A stretch of DNA of 64,000 nucleotides from Gordonia heveisoli (GTDB lineage: Bacteria > Actinomycetota > Actinomycetes > Mycobacteriales > Mycobacteriaceae). Made by a program: the position numbers and the translations under genes. The DNA lies in contig NZ_JASXSH010000013.1 of NCBI RefSeq assembly GCF_030315745.1, positions 62,001 to 126,000 on the forward strand, written 5' to 3'. The notes under the pieces were generated by a model, which worked only from the letters and a program-made list of their open reading frames with translations, ran no database searches and was not told the origin of the DNA. Every line of letters begins with the position of its first letter. Position 1 is the first letter of the stretch. Of the stretch, positions 1 through 10,700 are shown piece after piece.

Positions 1-614
1 TGGAAGCGGAGCCCGGCGGCGGCATCCGCGCTGACCTGGCTGCTCGGGATCGGCGTGAACACGCCGTCCACCTGCGGGCGCTTCTCCGGTGCCAGCGTGG
101 TGGCCGGACCGAGTCCGACGAACTGGGCGCCGGGACCGGTGGGGGCGGAGAAGATGTGCAGAGCGCGGCAGTGTGCCAGGTCGCTGCGTTTCGCGGTGGC
201 CGCGACGGTGTTGCGGAAGCTGACCGAGACGGTGTCGGAGGTGGCGCTCACCCACAGCGCCGACGCTCGGCTCTTGGGGGCGGTAGCGGGCATCGTCGAC
301 AGCAGCGGCGCGCCGGTGGCCGCGGGGGACTGGGCCCACGCCGCGAGGACCGGGCACGGGATGGTGGCGTCGAGCGCGCGCGGGGTCTGCGCGATCAGCG
401 GTGCGGACACCGAGCCGGTCGGTGCCGACAGGTCCTGGCCGTGCGGCCAGTCGAAGGAGGCGTCGGTGGTGTGCACCGGCAGCAGCGGGGTGAGCGCGGC
501 GAAGACGACGCCGAGTACGCCGGCGACGATGGCGACCAGTCGGGCCGTACCCGCGGAGACCGGTTTCGTCGGCCGGGCCGTCTCGGGAACGGGGGACGGA
601 TCTGTCTGCGGCAC
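1..614 (-). CDS. Arabinosyltransferase (Emb family), N-terminal part, cut by window start
   Basis: Read on the minus strand from a GTG at 612-614, an open frame runs to the window edge and encodes about 204 residues of an Emb protein. It has a short Pro-rich cytoplasmic tail, one membrane segment ending in LTPLLPV, then the DWPHGQ segment that opens the first periplasmic domain. These match the start of the complete Emb proteins in this window. The family moves arabinofuranose from decaprenyl-phosphoarabinose onto arabinan in the periplasm. No in-frame ATG is visible upstream, so GTG is preferred. It diverges from the emb gene at 741 across about 126 bases that must hold both promoters. Which Emb it is cannot be told from this part. 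Confidence 0.85.
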   Translation of the reverse strand, partial: MPQTDPSPVPETARPTKPVSAGTARLVAIVAGVLGVVFAALTPLLPVHTTDASFDWPHGQDLSAPTGSVSAPLIAQTPRALDATIPCPVLAAWAQSPAATGAPLLSTMPATAPKSRASALWVSATSDTVSVSFRNTVAATAKRSDLAHCRALHIFSAPTGPGAQFVGLGPATTLAPEKRPQVDGVFTPIPSSQVSADAAAGLRF

Positions 615-740
615 GTTGTCAGATGGTATGCGACGCGTCTGAGAGGACCTAAGACGGTGGCTCTGTGTGGCGGGTGGCTGACGTGCGCGAACCCGACCGA
701 CGCCGATTCCCGGCGCCGACTCCACTAGGGTTCACCTCTG

Positions 741-3700
741 ATGACTTCACCCGCCACGGAACCGGCCTCGGACGAGACCGTCGATCCGAGAACCGAGCCC
801 TCCGTGGCGAGCACGCGCCCGTGGGCGCTGGCCGCCGTTGTCGCCGCTGCCGTCGCGATCCTGTCCGCGATCCTCACGCCGCTGCTACCGGTGACCGTGC
901 AGACCGCGACCATCGACTGGCCGCAGGCGGGCAATACGTCGGTGACGGCATCGCTGGTCACCCAGACGGCCGCCGACCTCGACATCACCGTCGGCTGTCC
1001 GACTCTGCGGGCGGCCGCCGCCGGCGCGACAGACAAGCCGGTCGTGGTGGTGGCGACGATGCCGTCGGCCGGGCAACGGGCCGCGGACAAGGCGCTGTTC
1101 GTCACCGCGGGCGCCGACGCGACGACGGTCAACGTCCGCGGCAAGGAACTGCTGCGCATCCCGACCAAGACGCTCGCCTCGTGCACGTCGCTGCATGTGT
1201 GGGCGTCGCCGACGGCGCTGGGCGCGAAGGCGATCGGTACACCGCTGGCCGGGACGGACGATCCGGCGAACAACCCGCAGGTGTCGGGTGTCTTCACCGC
1301 GTTGGAACCGGCTGCCGTGGCCCGCGCGGTCGATGGTGGGCTGGCCGTCCGCATCGACGTCGACAACCGGTTCGAGTCGTCCCCGTCGGTACTCAAACTG
1401 CTGGTGATGATCCTGGGTGTGATCGCCGCCATCGTCACCTTCGTCGCGATCGCCGTGCTCGACGTCCGGCGCGGCTATCACCGCCGCGTCGGCAACATCG
1501 ACCTGCGGCGGCTGTTCGCCCCCCGCGTTGCCGACATCGCGGTCACCGCGGTGCTCGTCATCTGGCATTTCCTCGGTGCCGGATCCTCGGATGACGGCTA
1601 CATCCTGGCGATGGGCCGCAACAGCCAGGACGCGGGCTACCTGTCGAACTATTACCGCTTCCACGGCATCCCCGAAGCCCCCTTCGACTGGTATTACTCC
1701 TTCCTCGCGCACTGGTCGGACATCTCCACCTCCGGGCTGTGGATGCGGTTGCCCGCACTCGTCGCAGGCCTGGTGTCCTGGTTCATCCTCAGCCGCATCC
1801 TGCTGCCCCGGCTGGGTGGTGCGGTGCGTCGGTCCCAGTGGGCGATGCTCACCGCGGCGGCCGTCTTCGTGGCGTTCTGGATGCCGCTGTGCAGTGGGCT
1901 GCGCAGTGAGGCGATCATCGTGCTCGGTTCGCTGCTGACCTGGTGGGGAGTCGAACAGGCGGTCGCCACCCGGCGAATGCTGCCCGCGGCGAGTGCGGCG
2001 CTCGCCGCCGGACTCACCCTGGCCGTCGCACCGCACGGTCTGATCGCCGTCGCCCTGCTGATCGCCGGATCGCGGCCCATGCTGCGCACGCTGCGCCGCC
2101 GCCGTGCCGAGGACGGGCTGCTACCGCTGCTCGCTCCGATCGCGGCCGCCGCCGCGGTGGTGATCATCGTCGTGTTCCGCGACCAGACACTCGCCACCGT
2201 CGCCGAGGCGGTACGGATCCGCTACACCGTCGGCCCGACGCTGGTCTGGTATCAGGAACTGCTGCGGTTCTACTTCCTGTCGCTGACCACCCAAGACGGC
2301 AGTCTGGTGCGTCGCGTCCCGCTGCTGCTGTTCTTCGCGGCAGTGTTCGTGACGCTGGCGGTCATGTTGCGGCGCAAACACATCCGCGGTGTCGACCCGG
2401 GTCCGGTGTGGCGGCTGATCGGGGCGTCGTTGCTGACGGTGCTGCTGCTGTCGTTCACGCCGACCAAGTGGACGGTGCAATTCGGCATCTACGCCGGGCT
2501 GGCGGCCGCGATGGCCGCGGTGGCCACCGTCGCGGTCGCCGAGTCGGCCCGACGCTCACCACGCAACCTGTCGATGTATGTGGCGGTGCTGATGTTCGCG
2601 TGCGCGGTCGCCACCGCGGGTAAGAACGCGTGGGGCTGGGCCTACGACTTCGGCATCGCGTGGTTCGACAAGGCCCCTGAACTTGCCGGCATCCCGCTGT
2701 CGTCGGTCTTCCTCGTCCTGGCCGTGGTCGGGCTGGCCGTCGCGGTGTGGTTCCACCTTCGCATCGACGTCGACGCCGAACGCGGGGTGGTCCGCGATGG
2801 GCCGGCACCGTCGTCGCGACTGCAGACGGCGGTGGCGTCGTCCCCGATGGCGATCATCGCGGTGCTGGTCGTCCTCGCCGAACTGGCGCTGTTCACCAAG
2901 GCGGCCGCCACCCGCACCGACACCTACACCACCTTCAGTGCGAATATCCGCGCGCTGACCGGGGATACCTGCGGCATGGCGCAGGACGTACTCGTCGAAC
3001 GCGACCCGAACCGCGGGATGCTCACCCCGGTCGGGACCACCGACATCTCCGCGGCCCTGGCCGGGAAGTCCACCGGCTTCACGCCCGACGGCGTCGCACC
3101 CGACCTGATGCCCGATCCGACCTCGCTGGGTGCGGGCACCATCAACACCTCCGGCAACCTGGCCCGGCCCTTCGTGGTGGCCGGCGGCCCGCCCGGCACA
3201 ACCGGCGGCGTCGGACCGACCGGGGTGAACGGTTCCACCGCCGCCCTGCCCTTCGGCCTCGACCCCGACACCACACCGGTGCTGGGGAGCTTCGGCCACG
3301 ACAACGAATCCGCCGAGCTCACCTCCGGCTGGTACCGGCTGCCCGCGCGCGACGCGTCGTCGCTGCTGGTCGTCACCGCAGCCGGACCGATCTTCTCCGT
3401 CGATGCCGACGGTGCCCCGACCCCCGGCCGCTCCCTGCGGATCCAGTTCGGTCGTCCCGGTGGCCCCGACGGGTTCACCGCGACCGGACCAGGTGTCGCG
3501 CCCATCGATCCCGGGCCGGTGCGTCCGAATCGCCCGTGGCGCAATCTGCGCATCCCGATGTCGGCGGTGCCCGCGGGTGCGACGGCGATGCGGATCGTCG
3601 CCTCCGACACCAACGTCAGCCCCGACCAGTGGCTCGCGTTCACCCCGCCGCGCGCCCCGCAACTGGACACGCTGCAGGATGTCGTCGGGTCGTCGGATCC

Positions 3701-4061
3701 GGTGCTTCTCGACCTGTCGGTGGGCAGCCAGTTCCCGTGCCAGCGTCCGATGACCACCCGCCACGGCATCGTGGAGGTCCCGATGTGGCGCATCGTGCCC
3801 GATCAGACCACCACCAACTCCAAGTCGAAGACCTGGCAGGCATCCATCAACGGCGGCCTGCTCACCACGTCCGAGGCATTGACCACGCCGACCACCATGG
3901 CGACCTACCTGCGCAACGACTGGTACAGGGATTGGGGTGGCCTGCAACGACTCTCACCGCTGGTACCCGATGCGATACCGGCCAGGGTGACAACCGGAGA
4001 GAAGACGACCTCGGGGCTGGCGCGCCCCGGCGCGATCAGGGTGGTGCCGCAAGATGACTGA
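741..4061 (+). CDS. Arabinosyltransferase, Emb family (first of an overlapping pair)
   Basis: This 1106-residue membrane glycosyltransferase (GT-C fold, family GT53) is of usual Emb length. One membrane helix near residues 27-50 leads into a periplasmic domain starting TIDWPQAG. A multi-helix region from about 215 to 720 follows, and then a C-terminal carbohydrate-binding region. The GT-C acidic motif is visible as SSDDGYIL, with aspartates 284-285. Met291 sits where ethambutol-resistance changes fall in EmbB. The C-terminal region carries the family pattern of paired Cys and the FPCQRPM segment. It builds the arabinan of arabinogalactan or lipoarabinomannan. It overlaps the next emb gene by 8 bases, so the two are probably co-translated. 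I cannot assign A, B or C with confidence. Confidence 0.93.
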   Translation: MTSPATEPASDETVDPRTEPSVASTRPWALAAVVAAAVAILSAILTPLLPVTVQTATIDWPQAGNTSVTASLVTQTAADLDITVGCPTLRAAAAGATDKPVVVVATMPSAGQRAADKALFVTAGADATTVNVRGKELLRIPTKTLASCTSLHVWASPTALGAKAIGTPLAGTDDPANNPQVSGVFTALEPAAVARAVDGGLAVRIDVDNRFESSPSVLKLLVMILGVIAAIVTFVAIAVLDVRRGYHRRVGNIDLRRLFAPRVADIAVTAVLVIWHFLGAGSSDDGYILAMGRNSQDAGYLSNYYRFHGIPEAPFDWYYSFLAHWSDISTSGLWMRLPALVAGLVSWFILSRILLPRLGGAVRRSQWAMLTAAAVFVAFWMPLCSGLRSEAIIVLGSLLTWWGVEQAVATRRMLPAASAALAAGLTLAVAPHGLIAVALLIAGSRPMLRTLRRRRAEDGLLPLLAPIAAAAAVVIIVVFRDQTLATVAEAVRIRYTVGPTLVWYQELLRFYFLSLTTQDGSLVRRVPLLLFFAAVFVTLAVMLRRKHIRGVDPGPVWRLIGASLLTVLLLSFTPTKWTVQFGIYAGLAAAMAAVATVAVAESARRSPRNLSMYVAVLMFACAVATAGKNAWGWAYDFGIAWFDKAPELAGIPLSSVFLVLAVVGLAVAVWFHLRIDVDAERGVVRDGPAPSSRLQTAVASSPMAIIAVLVVLAELALFTKAAATRTDTYTTFSANIRALTGDTCGMAQDVLVERDPNRGMLTPVGTTDISAALAGKSTGFTPDGVAPDLMPDPTSLGAGTINTSGNLARPFVVAGGPPGTTGGVGPTGVNGSTAALPFGLDPDTTPVLGSFGHDNESAELTSGWYRLPARDASSLLVVTAAGPIFSVDADGAPTPGRSLRIQFGRPGGPDGFTATGPGVAPIDPGPVRPNRPWRNLRIPMSAVPAGATAMRIVASDTNVSPDQWLAFTPPRAPQLDTLQDVVGSSDPVLLDLSVGSQFPCQRPMTTRHGIVEVPMWRIVPDQTTTNSKSKTWQASINGGLLTTSEALTTPTTMATYLRNDWYRDWGGLQRLSPLVPDAIPARVTTGEKTTSGLARPGAIRVVPQDD

Positions 4062-7000
4062 CCGAACTGTCCGCACGGCGAAGATCGTCGCGGTGGTGGC
4101 CGGTGTGCTGGGTATCCTGTTGGCCCTGGCCGCGCCGTTCCTGCCGGTCAAGTACAGCAAGACCGAACTGGTGTGGCCGCAATCGGGCGGCATCGTGAAC
4201 GTCGCCGCGCCCAACGTGTCCTATGTCCCGGTCGACATGGACATCTCGGTGCCCTGCGCGCTGGCCGCCGATCTGCCGAAATCCGGTGGCGTGCTGCTGT
4301 CCACGGTCCCCGACACCGGTGTCGAAGCCGGTAAGGTCGGCCTGTTCATCCGGGCCACCTCCGACCGCCTCATCGTCACCCAGCGCAACGGTGTGTTGCT
4401 GAGTGTGCCGCGCGCACAGGCACAGTCGACGCCGGGCTGTCGGGTGGAGATCACCTCCGACACCAGCGGTACACGTGGTTCGGTGCAGGGATTCGCCGGC
4501 GACGACGGCACCCAGAACTTCGCCCTCGACGACCCGGATGCGCGCCCGCAGATCATCGGTGTCTACACCGGACTGCCGAAAACGGCGTCCGCCGAGGGTC
4601 TTTCGTTCCGATCCACCATCGACACCCGGTTCAGCTCCAGCCCCACCGCGCTCAAGGGCACCCTGCTCATCATCGGCGTCCTGGCGACCATCGTGTCGAT
4701 GCTCGCGCTGGCCGTCCTCGACGCCCGCGACGGACGTCGGGTGCGACGATGGCTGCCGCGCCGCTGGTGGCGGCCGCGGATCGTGGACGTGGTCGTCGTC
4801 GGGGCGCTGGTGTTGTGGCTGTTCATCGGCGGCAACACCGCCGACGACGGATATCAGGTCACCGTCGGCCGGGTCGCCCCGGACGCCGGCTATCTGGACA
4901 ACTACTACCGGTATTTCGGTGCGCCGCAGGACCCGTTCGGCTGGCACTACCAGTATCTGGCGTTGTGGATGCAGGTCAGCACGGCGACACCGTGGCTGCG
5001 ATTGCTTCCGCTGCTGTTCGCGCTGGTCGCCTGGTTCCTCATCAGCCGCATCGCCATTGCGCGTCTGGGCCGTTCCGTCCGCGTCAACCAGGCCGCCTAT
5101 TGGGCTGCGGGACTGGGTTTCCTGGCCGTGTGGCTGCCGTTCAACAACGGCCTGCGGGTGGAGCCGATCCTGTCGGTGGGGGTCCTGCTGACCTGGATTC
5201 TGGTCGAACGGTCCATCGCCACCGGCCGGTTCTTCCCGCTCACGCTGGCGATCCTGTCGGCCGCATTCACCCTCACCATCCATCCCGCGGGTGCGATCGC
5301 GATCCTGCCGTTGCTGGCGGCGCTACGGCCGCTGGTCAAGCGGCTGCGTATCCGGGCACGGCGCGATGGATTGCTGCCGTTGCTGATCCCGGTGCTCGCC
5401 GCCGGGATGGCGGTGCTGTTCGAGATCTTCGCCGACCAGCCGTTGGCCGCCATCCGCGAGGGCATCACGGTGCAGGGCATCGTCGGGCCCACCAACAAGT
5501 GGTGGACCGAGGGGATGCGCTACTACATCCTGCTCAACCCGACGCCCGACGGTTCGATCGCCCGCCGCATCGGCATCTTCGTGACGTTCCTGGCCGCCGC
5601 CATCATCGTCCTCGTCCTGCTGAGTAAGCGGCGCGTTCCGGGTGTGGCGTCGGCGCCGCTGTGGCGGTTGCTCGCGGTGTCTGCCGGTGCGGTCGCGGTC
5701 CTCGCCTTCGTCCCCACCAAGGCCACCCATCAGATGGGCGCCTTCGCCGCCCTCACCGGTGTCTTGGCCGCGGCGGCAACGGCTTTCCTCACCCCCGCGG
5801 TGATGCGACGCCGCTGCAACCGTACCTTCGTGGCCGCGGCCGCCGCCTATGCGCTCGCGGTGGCCTTCGCCGGCCGCAATCAGTGGTGGTACGTCGGCAG
5901 CTACGGCATCCCGTGGGGTGACGACACCCCGAATGTTCGCGGCATCGGGCTCTTCGTGCCGATCCTGCTCGTCGCCGTGGCGCTGACCGCCTACGGTGCC
6001 TGGCAGTACTACCGCGATGACCGTCTCGCGGCGGCCGGTGCAGACCCGGCGCCGGCCGAAACCGGTTCGCGCGTCACAGGTGCGGTGCGCGCAGTGCCCA
6101 CCTATTCACTGGCGATCATCGCCGGATTCACCATCGCCTTCACCTTCGTCTCCTTCGCCAAGGCGATCAACACCCAGCGTGACTCGTGGTCGTGGGCGAG
6201 TGCCAATGTGGACGCCTTCCGCGGCAAACCGTGTGCGCTGGCGGAGGCGGTACTCGTCGAAGCCGACCCCAACACCGGTCTGCTGAATCCGGCGAAGGTT
6301 GCCGGACAGTCGAATCCGTCACCTGGAGCAGCGCTGGCCGGTACCGGTTTGACCGGCTTCGTCCCCGACGGTGTGTCGGCACACCTGGAGAGCGATGCCG
6401 AGACCGAGGCGGACGGATCCAACGAGATCGACCGCACGCAGACCGATCCGACCAAGCCGCAGGAGAAGCCGACCGGAACCGCGGGCTCGGCGGACACGGG
6501 AGGCGGCACCACCGGTACGCGCGGTGTCAACGGATCGTCGGTGCGGCTGCCGTTCAACCTGGACCCGACGCGCGTGCCTGTGCTCGGCACCTCCGGAATC
6601 CCTGGTGGCCGTGGTCATTTGCAGTCTGATTGGTATCAGCTGCCCGAGCGGAGCGCCGACCGTCCACTGGTCACCATCTCGGTGGCCGGATACATCGAGT
6701 ACATCGACGAACTCGCGGTCCGCCACCCGGGACAGAAGCTGCGACTGGAGTTCGGCCGCGTCGAACCGGACGGTCGGGTCACCACGGTGGCCTCGATGAT
6801 CCCGCTCGACCTGGATGCGGCACCCGAATGGCGCAATCTGCGGTTCCCGCTCGACCAGGCGCCGCCGCGGGCGAGCGTGGTGCGCGTCGTCGCGGACGAC
6901 ACCTCCGCCGACCCCCGGCAGTGGCTGGCGCTCACCCCACCGCGGGTGACGGAGTTGGTGACTCTGAATTCGCTTGTCGGAAGCGAAGATCCGGTGCTGC

Positions 7001-7344
7001 TCGACTGGGAGGTGGCATTTGCCTTCCCGTGCCAGCGACCGGCGACGGTCGTGCATGGGGTGCTGGAGACGCCGAAGTGGCGGATCACCCCCGACGCCGA
7101 GGGTGAACGGGTCAACTCCCGTCGCTGGATGGCCGGCGACTACGGCGGTCCGTTGGGCATCGTCGAGAACGAGCTGCGTCCGACGGTGTTGCCGTCATAC
7201 CTGCGCAACGACTGGGCCAAGGACTGGGGCAGCCTGCAGCGGCTGACCCCGCTCAAGCCGCAGGTACCCGCCGAACTGGTCGTCACCGACGACGTCCGGC
7301 CCGGCTGGTGGACCCCCGGACCGATGCGCGCGGTCAAGAACTGA
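4054..7344 (+). CDS. Arabinosyltransferase, Emb family (second of an overlapping pair)
   Basis: This 1096-residue Emb paralogue starts at an ATG inside the end of the preceding emb gene (shared ATGACTGA). The layout is that of the family: short cytoplasmic tail, helix at about 10-32, LVWPQSGG periplasmic start, multi-helix core and C-terminal lectin-like region with FPCQRPA. The catalytic acidic pair is D264-D265 in NTADDGYQV. The residue at the ethambutol-determinant position is Val271 rather than Met, as is common in Emb proteins other than EmbB. A Ser/Thr/Gly-rich linker lies near residues 780-830. In M. tuberculosis EmbA and EmbB form the arabinogalactan pair, so this overlapping pair may be the local equivalent; that is inference. 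The gene ends just before a tandem repeat block that separates it from the convergent embC-like gene. Confidence 0.93.
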   Translation: MTDRTVRTAKIVAVVAGVLGILLALAAPFLPVKYSKTELVWPQSGGIVNVAAPNVSYVPVDMDISVPCALAADLPKSGGVLLSTVPDTGVEAGKVGLFIRATSDRLIVTQRNGVLLSVPRAQAQSTPGCRVEITSDTSGTRGSVQGFAGDDGTQNFALDDPDARPQIIGVYTGLPKTASAEGLSFRSTIDTRFSSSPTALKGTLLIIGVLATIVSMLALAVLDARDGRRVRRWLPRRWWRPRIVDVVVVGALVLWLFIGGNTADDGYQVTVGRVAPDAGYLDNYYRYFGAPQDPFGWHYQYLALWMQVSTATPWLRLLPLLFALVAWFLISRIAIARLGRSVRVNQAAYWAAGLGFLAVWLPFNNGLRVEPILSVGVLLTWILVERSIATGRFFPLTLAILSAAFTLTIHPAGAIAILPLLAALRPLVKRLRIRARRDGLLPLLIPVLAAGMAVLFEIFADQPLAAIREGITVQGIVGPTNKWWTEGMRYYILLNPTPDGSIARRIGIFVTFLAAAIIVLVLLSKRRVPGVASAPLWRLLAVSAGAVAVLAFVPTKATHQMGAFAALTGVLAAAATAFLTPAVMRRRCNRTFVAAAAAYALAVAFAGRNQWWYVGSYGIPWGDDTPNVRGIGLFVPILLVAVALTAYGAWQYYRDDRLAAAGADPAPAETGSRVTGAVRAVPTYSLAIIAGFTIAFTFVSFAKAINTQRDSWSWASANVDAFRGKPCALAEAVLVEADPNTGLLNPAKVAGQSNPSPGAALAGTGLTGFVPDGVSAHLESDAETEADGSNEIDRTQTDPTKPQEKPTGTAGSADTGGGTTGTRGVNGSSVRLPFNLDPTRVPVLGTSGIPGGRGHLQSDWYQLPERSADRPLVTISVAGYIEYIDELAVRHPGQKLRLEFGRVEPDGRVTTVASMIPLDLDAAPEWRNLRFPLDQAPPRASVVRVVADDTSADPRQWLALTPPRVTELVTLNSLVGSEDPVLLDWEVAFAFPCQRPATVVHGVLETPKWRITPDAEGERVNSRRWMAGDYGGPLGIVENELRPTVLPSYLRNDWAKDWGSLQRLTPLKPQVPAELVVTDDVRPGWWTPGPMRAVKN

Positions 7345-7355
7345 CCCCGGCTCCT

Positions 7356-7768
7356 GAAAGTAGGGGACGAACGTTCCTCCCCCAGTTTCGCAACCTTCCC
7401 CGAGTTACAACCGGGGGACGAAGTCGAAAGTCGGGGAAGAATGTTCGGTCCCCGGGTTCGGCGGCGGGCCCTGGCACGCGGGCGGGGCGGGGCATCGTCG
7501 CCCACCGAAAGTAGGGGACGAACGTTCCTCCCCCAGTTTCGCAACCTTCCCCGAGTTACAACCGGGGGACGAAGTCGAAAGTCGGGGAAGATAGTTCGGT
7601 CCCCGGGGTCGGCGGCGGGGCCGGGCGCGCGGGCGGGGCGGGGCATCGTCGCCCACCGAAAGTAGGGGACGAACGTTCCTCCCCCAGTTTCGCAACCTTC
7701 CCCGAGTTACAACCGGGGGACGAAGTCGAAAGTCGGGGAAGATTGTTCGGTCCCCGGGGCCGGGCGCG
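7356..7768. repeat. Three tandem 151-base repeat units between convergent emb genes
   Basis: Units begin at 7356, 7507 and 7658, exactly 151 bases apart; the third is cut at about 7768. Each opens with GAAAGTAGGGGACGAA and contains two stem-loops. In unit 1 the first pairs 7356-7367 with 7378-7389 (10 of 12). The second pairs CTTCCCCGAGTT at 7395-7406 with AAGTCGGGGAAG at 7428-7439 (11 of 12). Units differ by only a few bases. The block fills the whole gap between the stop at 7344 and the opposite-strand stop at 7776, so it may act as a bidirectional terminator. Related hairpins occur at 49049-49155, so this is a dispersed family. Confidence 0.9.
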
Positions 7769-7775
7769 CGGTCGG

Positions 7776-10700
7776 TCAGCGGCGGATCGGTGCCGGACTC
7801 CACAGGCCGCTGTGGACCTCGGTGCCCTGGTCGATGATGGCCGGGGTGGCGTCGTCGTACGGGGTGTACTGCTCGAGCGCTCCCCAGTCGCGGCCGATGT
7901 CGCCCTGCAGATAGGTCGCGCGGGTGTCGGCCTGCTGGGATACCTGAATCCAGCCGAGCGGGCCGCCGCCGAACTGGTTCTGCCACGCCGAGACCGCAGC
8001 ACCGAGGTCGGCTCCCGGCCGGATCCGCCACTTCGGGATCTCCGCGACGCCGACCTCGTGGATGAACGGGCGCTGGCAGGGGAAGGCCAGTCCCGAGGTC
8101 CAGTCCACCTGCACGGGATCGGTGCTGCCGACGACCGCCTGCAGCGTCGTCATCCGGGGTAGCCGCGGTGGGGTGACGACCATGAAGCTGTCGTCGGCCA
8201 GATTGTCGTCGTCGGCGACGATCCGCACCGCGGTCGCGTTGCGGGGCAGGTTCTCGGTGTCCAGCCGCAGGTTGCGCCAGGACGGGCGGGGTCCGGGATC
8301 GATGGGGTCGACCGTGCCTGCCGCCTGCAGCGCGCGGTCGCGGGTGGCGGGGGTGAACTGCTGCACCGTGTATTCGAGTTTCAGGTTGTTCGGATCGAAC
8401 TGTCCGGCGGCCGACATGGTCAGCAGCGGCCGGTCCTGCCATCGCGGCGGCAGGGCATACCAGCCCGACGTCAGACGGGCCGGAACCTGATCGAGTTTGG
8501 AGTAGCTGCCGAGAACCGGGGTGCGGGCCGGATCGAGCAGGAACGGCAGCATGGCGTGGCTTCCGTTGACACCCCGGACCGGTGACACCCCGCCGCCGGT
8601 GCCACCGGAATTGGCGGTCAGCACGCTGGGGTCGGCGGCGGCGTTGCCGCCGAGCACGCCGAGGGAGGCTTCGCTGGCGGTGGCGGACAGGTCGTCGGGG
8701 ATGCCGTTGGCGTCGAAGCCGACGGTGGCCGGGCGGTCGGCGGAATCCAGTGCGTTGTTCGGACCGGCGAGTGGGTCGGCGAGGGTGCGGTCGACCGGGA
8801 GCAGCATGTCCCGGTTGGGATCCTCCTCGACCCAGATCAGATCGGCCATCGCACACGGTTTGCCCGCCACGGCAGCGAAGTTCGACCGGACCGTCGAAAA
8901 CGACTGCGCCTGATGCAGACCCGCGAACGCCGCGGTGATCAGTTCGAAGGCGACGACGGCCGCGGCCAGATAGGCGAGTGGTGCGGCGGCCAGCGATTCG
9001 CCGACCCGGCTGAACGGCCGGGCGGCGGGTTCGTCGCTGTGGGGTGTGTCGCTGTGGGGTGTGTCGCTGTGGGGTGTGTCGCTGTGGGGTTCGGCGGCGG
9101 GATCCTTGCCGGTGAACGGCTCGCGGAAATGGAACCACAGCGCCAGCAACAGCAGCGCCAGCGCGGCGTACAGCAGGATGTTGCCCAGCATCAGGCCGCC
9201 GACCATGACCTGGCCGAAGCCCCACGGCATACCCCACGCCGAGTAGTAGTAATACGAGTTCGGTGCGGTGAAGGCGACGCCGGTGCCGAAGAGGACGAGC
9301 GCCGCGAACAGAGTCCGGTTGCGCCGTGAGTGCATGGCCTGCTGGCCGACGGCGATGGCGGCGATGGCGGCCAGGGCGGCGGCCAGCCCGGCGAACACAC
9401 CGAAATGGTGGGTCCACTTCGTCGGGGTGAACATCAGGAACACCAGCGACGCGAAGGTGATACCGACGATGCGCCGCGACGGCCCGAGGGCGGTGCCGGG
9501 GATGCGGGACTTGCGGATCAGGACGGCGGCGGAGACGACCATCGCGATGATCATCATCAGCACGGCGAACCGTCGGGCGATGGAGCCGTCGGCGGAGAAG
9601 GCGAACAGCGCCGAATAGCGGTCGAGTTCGGAGAACCACTTGCGCGACGGTCCGAGTTCGGTCTTCATCGCCGACGCCTCCATGAAGGAGCGCAGCGACA
9701 GGTTGCTGAAGACGACGAACACCACGAAGGTGCCGGAGGCGACGATCGGCGCGATGAGTGCGACATACGACCAGATCCCGCCGCCGATGGCGCGGGCCCG
9801 TTTGATCAGGGCCATGATCATCGGTCTGGCGCCGGCGATCAGTGCGGCGACGGCCAGCACACCGGTGGGTCCGGCGGCGAGGCTGAACGCCCCGATCAGG
9901 CAGGCGGCCGCCGCGGGCAGCAGTCGGCCGGTCGCGATGGCGCGTTCCACCGAACACCAGGTCAGTAGCGCGCCGAGGCAGATGATCGGTTCAGGGCGCA
10001 GGCCGTTGTTGAAGGGGAACCAGTAGGCCAGGAAGACGAAGGCGGCGGTCCAGGCCACCGCTGGCGCGGCGATGGCCGCGCGGCCGAGGCGGGGCAGTAC
10101 CTCATGGCTGACGATGAGCCAGGTGACGATGCCGCACAGCAGGGCGGGCAACCGCATCCACGGGCTGGCCACCGATATGTGGCTGAGGAGCCCGAAGACC
10201 TGGTAATACCAGCCGAACGGGGCTTCCGGGGCGCCGTACCAGCGGTAGTAGTTGGCGGTGTAGTCGGTGTCCTGGGCCACCCGCGACATGGTCAGCAGGT
10301 AACCGTCGTCGGAGGTGTTCGGCCCGATCATGTGCCAGACGATGAGCGCACCGATGACCACATAGTCGCGGGCGTTGAGCCGCCACCACCGTGCCGGGAA
10401 GAAGCGACGGTGGCGTCGTCCGTCGGTGGCGTCGAGGGCGGCGAGCGCGCTCAGCGACAGCAGCGCGGCGCCCACACCGACGATGATGACCAGCCATTTG
10501 AGGATGGTCGGGGTGGTGTTGTACCGGGTGTCGATGGTGACGTGCGCGCGGAGGCCGGGTAGCGCGGCGGCCGCTCCGGTGAGGTCGGTGAACAGCCCGG
10601 TGACCTGTGGCCGCTGGTCGGGGAAGTAGCGGTACTGCTCGCGGTCGGCGGTACTGGCCGCGAGTGGTTTGCCGTCCTCGGTGCGCAGGCCGACGAATTC

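Noticed and set aside
7356..7768. Regular repeats resembling a CRISPR array
   Set aside because: The unit is 151 bases with no unique spacers, and there are only three copies and no cas genes.
7405..9957. A long minus-strand frame of 850 codons
   Set aside because: Its protein is Arg/Gly-rich low-complexity sequence and it lies antiframe within the clear embC-like gene and the repeat block.
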